A stretch of 36,969 nt of DNA. It comes from Cyanophora paradoxa. Lineage: Eukaryota; Glaucocystophyceae; Cyanophorales; Cyanophoraceae. The notes below the pieces were generated by a model. The model saw only the letters and a list, made by a program, of their open reading frames with translations. It was not told the DNA's origin and made no database searches. Of this stretch, positions 31,100 to 36,969 are shown piece by piece (position 1 is the stretch's first letter; the number at the start of each line of letters is the position of its first letter). The DNA lies in NCBI GenBank assembly GCA_004431415.1, contig QPMI01000421.1, forward strand, positions 1 through 36,969. Reading direction: 5' to 3'. Made by a program: the position numbers and the translations under genes.

Positions 31100-31280
31100 G
31101 ATAGTATAGCGGGATAGTATAACCCCAGGGGTGATAGTATAGCCGGATAGTATAACCACGGGCGATAGTATAGCGGGATAGTATAACCCCAGGGGGCGAT
31201 AGTATAGCCGGATAGTATAACCCCGGGCGATAGTATAGCGGGATAGTATAACCCCATAGCCGGATAGTATATAGTATCAC
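31100..31280. repeat. Second tandem array, 31-34-bp units alternating GCGGG and GCCGG
   Basis: The unit GATAGTATAGCGGGATAGTA followed by TAACCCCAGGG begins at about 31100, 31133, 31164, 31198 and 31229, with a truncated last copy. The word after GATAGTATAGC alternates between GGG and CGG, giving a dimer of about 65 bp. It directly follows the palindrome array. Confidence 0.85.
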
Positions 31281-31693
31281 CAGGCATAATAGCCGCCGGT
31301 ATTTATTTACCGGAACACCGGCGATCGCGACTTCGCGGAGACCCCCTTCCGTTTTTCCCGCATAACTTTGGACAGGAAGCCGATCTCGGCGCGCTCTCAA
31401 TTGCTACGTGCTCGTAACTTGCTTCCGGGCACGATGGTGCTACTTTGACTAGCTTACGCAACCGTGACGCGAAACCCCAGTTCGCCAACGGCACAAGTGC
31501 CCGAAAACCGAGGTGTCCGCTACATTCTGAGCGCCGGCGCGCGTTCCCCTGAGGCTCCACTAGTCATACTTTGCATCCGTGTGCGTATAGAGTAGTTCTA
31601 CGCTAATACAAAGCGGCGCGGTCAGATTCGCAAAGGGCGCGATTTGGCGGCTACGAAACCACATAGCTCACAAAAATATCGACTTAAATAATA
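31281..31693. other. Upstream region of the SpeD-like gene
   Basis: A small perfect hairpin, CCGGTA-TTTATT-TACCGG, lies at about 31294-31311. The last 20 bases before the start codon are A/T-rich (CTTAAATAATAATG), like many algal-virus promoters. No gene recognised. Confidence 0.4.
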
Positions 31694-32085
31694 ATGGATT
31701 CCAAATACCGCGGCTACCACGTTATGCTCGACTATATAACCGACCCGTTCACCGAGTCCCGGAGGCATGCGCCGAGTGGATCACAGCGAACCTATCGCAA
31801 TATATCACAGATCGCAATATGCGCATCGTGCACCAGCACACATGCATTTTCGATGGCTCTATTTCCCCTCCCGGTTTCGCGATTGGCTTTCTATTAGATG
31901 AGTCGCATGCCACAGCTCACTCTTATAGCGACCAGGGGCTATTAGCGATCGATATCTTTACATGCGGCTCAAATGCCGAAGCGAAGACAATGGGTATAGC
32001 ACAGGACATTAACGAACTCATACAAGAAAGGCTGAAAGTTCGAAAGTGGGACTTACAGGTCGAGCAAAGGTTCCCAATTTCATAA
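31694..32085 (+). pseudogene. speD: S-adenosylmethionine decarboxylase, bacterial SpeD type, frameshifted
   Basis: SpeD makes decarboxylated S-adenosylmethionine, the aminopropyl donor for spermidine synthesis. It is a small pyruvoyl enzyme that cleaves itself before a Ser. The ATG at 31694 opens MDSKYRGYHVMLDYI, the usual start region. The frame changes at about 31760 and continues to the stop at 32083-32085. The key region is complete: LLDESHATAHSY, with Glu-Ser as the expected self-cleavage site and the following His, then LLAIDIFTCGSNAEAK, with the FTCG active-site Cys motif. Total length (about 130 codons) matches the bacterial family and is far shorter than the eukaryotic enzyme. The AT-rich, intron-free sequence and its neighbours place it in the virus-like element. 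The single frameshift makes this copy probably inactive unless it is a sequencing error. Confidence 0.8.
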
Positions 32086-32110
32086 AAAATGAAAAAAGCG
32101 ACATATACAT

Positions 32111-32422
32111 TTAATGTTCCTTGATCGGAAACTTGCCCATTAGCGGGTGATCGAGACCCATGACATACCAGGATTTCATAACGGGATCCCAGCGGGCTCT
32201 CTCAGCCTTCGCTTGATCCTTAAATTCATAAGGAATATCGAGGTAAACCTTCACGTTTCTTTGATACACTTGCTCATAGCTTAGAGTTTTGAACTGAGAG
32301 CATAGGGGGTGATCTTTCTTCGTGACATACCAGCATGAATTCTCACGATCCCACTTTCCACCGAGGATTTCGCAACGTCTTTTTATCAAACGGAATATCA
32401 ATAAATGCTTTTCACCCTCCAT
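32111..32422 (-). CDS. Small protein with two DUF5710-like repeats
   Basis: An intact 103-residue frame with ATG at 32420-32422. The upstream sequence on its strand is A/T-rich (TAAATATAAAAGAG). The second half, VYLDIPYEFKDQAKAERARW followed by DPVMKSWYV, fits DUF5710 (a short domain with an L-x-VP...K..AK..GA.WD...K.WYV pattern, common in plasmid and phage DNA-processing proteins). The first half, RCEILGGKWDRENSCWYV, looks like a diverged copy of the same motif. Its function is not known; the domain is often linked to primases or mobilisation proteins, so nucleic-acid binding is a guess. It is convergent with the SpeD-like gene, whose stop is only 25 bp away. Confidence 0.65.
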   Translation of the reverse strand: MEGEKHLLIFRLIKRRCEILGGKWDRENSCWYVTKKDHPLCSQFKTLSYEQVYQRNVKVYLDIPYEFKDQAKAERARWDPVMKSWYVMGLDHPLMGKFPIKEH

Positions 32423-32460
32423 CTCTTTTATATTTACCGGAGAAAATAATTTCGGGGTTG

Positions 32461-33839
32461 TTATGAACGAGATGACCGAAGAATGCGCGTAGTAGGGGCT
32501 GTGTAGCTTGCGCTCTGATTCTTGAATGATTTATACCACCGCTGACTGTTTACCTCTGAGAGCTTCTCGGTTCCCGCAATCGTTAATTTAGCGAGCTCCC
32601 TCAGCGCCCTCTTTGTCTTTTCTGCGCGATCTTCCAATAAAGCCCCTTCGGAACACTTGCGGCGACATCTATGCCTTCTTTTTGAACCTGCCGATCGAAG
32701 CTGCCTCTACATCAGCCGCTAAAATAGCGTTGCCTGATGGCTCGACCACAGCTTCGACCTCTGTAATGATCTGCAATTCGTGCGGCTTAAAAAGCTTCGG
32801 CATTACGTTCCCCGCTGCATCTTGCACCTCTATCGCGTTTCCTCTCCTTCCCGCAATTTTGTAGACCTCTCGGCTATACCTTTGGGTCGCTCCTTTATCA
32901 AACTTTGATCTCGGCAATAATACACGGACGTGGAGACCGGCTTAAAGTCGCTGAATATATCCTTTACGATTGTGTTCTTCTTTGAAATAATAGCCGCTCG
33001 GATCCGCTCCATATCAGAAAGCTTAACATCTGCGGGTTTCATTCCTATGGTTCTGTGAATGGTGTTATTATAATTGAAAACGAAGTCGTCCAATTTGTCC
33101 ATGAATCGAACTGTATTATAAGCGACACAGTAATTGTTTATCATCGTTTTTAAGGTCAAATGAAAGCGATTCATTATTCCCAGAGAAGTGTGATCTCCGA
33201 CCTGTTTAAAGCGGTGCTCTATTCCATTATTTTTTACGACCTCCTGAAACTCCTTCGCAATGAATTCCGAACCGTTATCTGTCTCCATCGAATCATCGGA
33301 GCCGGGAGCTCTGTGAGCATCTCCGCAAAAGCGGCGGCAACACTTGCGCCCTCCTTATTCTTTAACTTCTTGGCATATGCTTTTCGGCTTGTCATCTCGA
33401 TGAGAGTAAGGACTGCAATGTAGCCGGAATTATAGCTGCCATATGAGAGATAAAAGATGAGATCGGCTTGGTAGCACCACGGCGGGGCTGTGATGGGAAT
33501 AAAAGCGGTTTGGGTCGGTGCGGGGGGCTTCTTGTTGATCTGCATAAATTCTTGTTTCGCTGCGACATCTTGCACTTCTTTCAGTGTGAGGGTCTTGTCC
33601 TCTTTTCTCAGCTCTTCGTACAATGCCGATGGGTTCTTAAAACCTGTTTTTGGGTCATACATGCGGCGCACGATCTTAGAGGACGGGTTAGCAATGCTAA
33701 AAGGAACATCTCCTAATAAATTTGATTTTGCTTGGCGTTTTGTGATTTTTTGGGGGACTTGCTCAGTTTCAGGAACCGCGATAGGTAGTATGGTGGTCTC
33801 TGTCTCCTCGCCCGCTACCCTTCTAACGATCCGTGACAT
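32461..33839 (-). pseudogene. rve-type (retroviral/Polinton) integrase, frameshifted
   Basis: From the ATG at 33837-33839 the frame runs through a basic N-terminal region and then the integrase core: YQADLIFYLSYGSYNSGYIA holds the first catalytic Asp, and METDNGSEFIAKEFQ the second (TDNGSEF is the classic signature). The third, Glu, is expected about 35 residues further on; NRFHLTLKTMINNY and the YNNTIHRTIGMKP segment follow in typical positions. A C-terminal SH3-like part (RSKFDKGATQRYSREVYKI, PHELQII) and a lysine/serine-rich tail end at 32461. Frame changes near 33260, 32915 and about 32600 break it into pieces. Such integrases with this C-terminal part are typical of Mavericks/Polintons, virophages and related viruses. 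It is transcribed in the same direction as the polymerase module, only 8 bp from that module's stop. Confidence 0.82.
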
Positions 33840-33847
33840 TCTTCTAA

Positions 33848-36800
33848 TTAAACCTGTTTATTTTTTGCTGCAATTGCACCGTGATGCACGAGCTGGCAAT
33901 TGTCTTTAAGATGTGGGCGCCTGTTGTTTATGCGATCCACGACGAGCTTGTAATTCGGATCTTGTGGCTCAGTCGAATAGGAAGGGAACAGAGCGCACAG
34001 GCGCCCTTCTGTTGCTTCTTGCGCTCTAATATCCACTCCGGCGTAATATAATCCGCCTCATCGAAATCGCGCCCGGCACGCTGATCCTGGCATTTGTAAC
34101 CGCGGATCTTCCCTTTCAGATACTCGATGTAGTCACTCTTTCCTTGGAACTTGTGAATCGGTGTATAAATCAGCACAGTAGACAGATCGCGGTTACGAGT
34201 GAGCGCGGTATAGAACCATTCGCGAGTGGTATAGCGGAACGTAGCCTCACAAATGACAATGCCCGAATCAAGTGTGAGACCTTGCGTTGAATGACCTGTT
34301 CCTGCATAAGGAGAGAAAAATGTTCTAACATCGCGCACGGAACCTCAAACGTGACACCATCGAAAACGTCCGTTAATGTGACCATTTGCTTTGTGATTTT
34401 GGTGATTCGATAGGTGTAATTCGTGTATGCGTTTATAGACTCGCCCTCAGACCGCGAAATGCGTAGATACTTGCGGCAAACGACTTCCAAACCCTTGTAG
34501 AATTGATGCCATTGACCTCTACGGTTGGGATATTTACTTTGCGTCTATCGTGCATCAGTTTGTTGTAGGCTAAGGTCATTTCGTTTCTGTAAGCGATGCC
34601 AAAGTAGCCGTCGGGATAGCGCTTAGATCATTAATTGTCGGCAACCCGTATTTCGAGATAATCTGTGCGGCTTCCAGTCCGTTCTCGAAGAGATCCTCTT
34701 TAATCGCCCGAATTAATTCACGGTCTGTCTCCTTCTTGTCCGCTTGTTAATGCGTAGACTCAGGACGTTAGGGAACATGCTCTGCACAGCGCGCTTATAG
34801 TAGCCTTGCGATCAGAAACCGATAGCTCATCATTAATCGGTTCGTTCTGATAGGTATCGCCATTAGCCAAATATTTGATATCCGGATAGCGATCGATAAA
34901 CGACTTGATCTTAGCGAGATCTTTTACGGAATACGCGAATATCTCGTCGAACATAATGTGACTGAACTCGGAGACGAACGCCCTCTGGTCTTTTTCGCTC
35001 ATAGCCTCTTCGTAGGTCTGATCATTTGAGACACGGATCCCGAGAACATTATATAAAGTACGAACGGTAATATTCTCGATTCCGCGGACTTTGAGAGAGT
35101 CCCTCAGCTCCGCGCACTGTTTGTTATAGGGGCAAATAACTAAGCAATTCGACTTTTGAGATGCGAAACAGTTAATACCGAGTGTCGACTTTCCACTTCC
35201 GGCATGTCAGCAAGGACAAGCATACGATTATGGAGCTTCGCAACCCAATAAAGCACTTCCGGATTAAATTCGTCCCTCAGCGAGAACCGGTTAATGAGTG
35301 TCTCGGGATCCTTGAAATTCGAGAGTTACACCCCGTGGTGGGCGGAGTGCATTCTCAGGGCATCTTTTCCCGGGAATATAGCTGAATTTGCCCATGTTCT
35401 CAAACGCATTTCGGTCGAACTCTTTCTTACTTGTCCATGAACCTTCGATATATAGGCAATCCGTTCTGATCCCGGCAACCTTGTGCCCGCGCGCTGTCAG
35501 GCGCTTGTATTGCGCAAACATATTGGCACGGTTGCGATCGTAAATATGAAAGTGGATAGGAAGGAATCCGTTAACGAGCTCGCGGTGGGAGCTGATCTTA
35601 ACGAAATAGATGTGACCTTCGAATTCGCTAAGAGTTTTGACACGTTTCGAATTCTTAGGATTGAAAGTAAACACCTCTACTGTTCCTCCGCATTCTTGGG
35701 CGAACCTCTCAGCCTCGGCACGGTTGTAGAACATTTTCGTGGATGTTTGCGAGTCTTGGAATTTGCCGAGCATTCCGATCTCTTTCACTAAAATGTGCTT
35801 CTTATCTGTGGTTTGAATGTCACTTGAAAGTACTTTCTTCATCTCCGAGATCGAAGTATTGGGCACCAAATGCGAAGGCTCCGCGACCGCGATAATCTCT
35901 ATCTTGTCCTTTACGTCCGCCCAATGCATGGAGAGAGTGTAGCCTGTCATGAAATTATAACAGCGACCACTCACGGAAAATGCGCGATCCAGAATAATTT
36001 CGATTCCATCAATCTTGCGAGACATGGCGGCATCATAATCAATATCCTCTCGTCGGCGAAAGTCGCTTGCTCTCTCTCAAACGCAACGACACGCACGTAG
36101 TAGATCGCGTATTCGAGAATATCGCTTCCCGCTTTAAAGGGAACGAAGTCATCAAACACATTGTATTTCGGAAGATATTGCATGCCTTTCAGTATCGAAG
36201 GGTAGCACTTCGCCATATCGACAGCTGTGTAGGTGGCTTTCGGGTTCGGCTTATAGAAAAAGCCGCTTAGTGCGGATCGCTTGTAGTGCGTGAGAATTTC
36301 GCGCATGTTCGGGCTGTAATGTGAGATATTCGTCGCATTTAGAAGCGACTCGCGGAATCCCTTCCCGATTTCACAGACCTTATTATAATACTCCTCTGTT
36401 TCGAAATCTTGCTCAATAAAGTGGTCTGTTGTGCGTGGATCTTTGATAGAGAACATCGAGCCATTAGCTTTGAATGTGATGCTGTCGATCTGTTTCGATG
36501 GTGTTAGCTTCACTGCGGGTTCATATCGCATTTTCAGGAACGTAAATAGAAGACCTTCCAGACCTTCGCGCCCAGTATACAGAATGCGGATGAAACTGCG
36601 CTCGTCGGGCGATAGTTTTAAGTTGCGTGATCTTTAACAAATCCTTGGATGTGTGCGCGAAGATATCGTGAGTAAGACACGTCGGAATTTTATAGAGTGC
36701 TAACGAAGAGGTCGACTTAGGAACATGATTATCGAGCTCTTCGACCTCCATCTTTGCCATGCGCATTTCGAGCGACTTGATGTTATCGTTGAATATATAG

Positions 36801-36969
36801 ATGTGCTTGTTGTGAATCATAAAGTGAATATTGCGGGGAAAGATGTTTTTGTTAATTGATTCGCCGCGAATTTGTGTATTAACTTTCCGTCGACATCAAA
36901 GACGCGGAAGCCTGTCTGAATTCTCTTACAGAATTTCTCGATATGGCGGAGGGTGAGAGCCAGAGAGTC
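33848..36969 (-). pseudogene. Family-B-like DNA polymerase, SF1 helicase and HNH module, partial and frameshifted
   Basis: The module runs on the minus strand from beyond the right edge. In order: an N-terminal region (HIEKFCKR, GFRVFDVDGKLIHKF; 36950-36850); polymerase motif A, YTAVDMAKCYPSIL (about 36227-36186); NGFLPIHFHIYDRNRANMFA and motif C, AGIRTDCLYIE (35570-35440). A superfamily 1 helicase follows, with Walker A GSGKSTLG (about 35200), Walker B HIMFDEIF (34955), GIAYRNEM (motif IV-like, about 34590), and GTGHSTQGLTLDSG and EWFYTALTRNRD (motifs V and VI, 34300-34180). The end is HNH-like: CALCSLPI, then VVDRINNRRPHLKDNCQL, stop at 33848. The frame changes at least eight times (near 36580, 36025, 35320, 35205, 34750, 34620, 34320 and 33990). 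I read it as one large replication protein now decayed; two or three separate genes cannot be excluded. Confidence 0.7.

Noticed and set aside
30643-31280. CRISPR-like array
   Set aside because: Units are repeated directly with no unique spacers, and the context is eukaryotic or viral with no cas genes.
31057-31400. Minus-strand frame with repeated Tyr-Thr-Ile-Pro-Leu-Tyr-Tyr peptides
   Set aside because: It is a translation of the second tandem array. Unit lengths vary between 31 and 34 bp, so the frame is not maintained.

Overview
The window looks like nuclear DNA of a GC-rich, photosynthetic, single-celled eukaryote (a microalga). Its genes are split by many short GT-AG introns, mostly 58-81 nt, with a strong preference for G or C at third codon positions. 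It carries retromer and GATOR1 genes, and one intron holds a fragment of plastid rpoC2, so the lineage has or had a plastid. A haptophyte or similar GC-rich alga would fit, but the sequence does not prove it.

Layout: (1) 75-3264 is a non-autonomous hAT-like DNA transposon with 19-bp perfect terminal inverted repeats and an 8-bp target duplication. It is filled with a 40-bp and a 161-bp tandem repeat. (2) 4003-13287 holds three host genes: a 983-residue Pro/Gln/His-rich coiled-coil protein (+), a Pro/Tyr-rich protein with a duplicated unknown domain and a C-terminal SAM-like domain (-), and a secreted LamG-like protein with a probable GPI tail (+). (3) VPS26 (-, 13699-15534) and the DEPDC5/IML1 homologue (+, 16081 to about 27036) are head to head across a 546-bp shared promoter region. 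The IML1 introns have collected insertions: a plastid rpoC2 piece, a 173-bp AT-rich insertion between 14-bp direct repeats, and a 27-bp tandem repeat. (4) 27383-28871 (-) encodes a leucine-rich-repeat plus TIR-domain protein, followed by a decayed LRR copy (29019-29617).

(5) From about 29.6 kb composition changes sharply to AT-rich, intron-free, closely packed reading frames. These look like an integrated virus-like element of the Maverick/Polinton or Polinton-like-virus kind, running off the right edge. It has a CxxC zinc-finger protein, two palindrome-rich tandem arrays, a bacterial-type S-adenosylmethionine decarboxylase (SpeD), a DUF5710-like protein, an rve-type integrase, and a long polymerase, SF1 helicase and HNH module. 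Almost every gene here except the DUF5710-like one has frameshifts, while the host genes splice cleanly. The copy therefore looks decayed. No capsid gene is visible inside the window.

All exon structures were worked out by eye from splice signals, reading frame and similarity to remembered families. Exon limits in the IML1 and SAM-domain genes are approximate.
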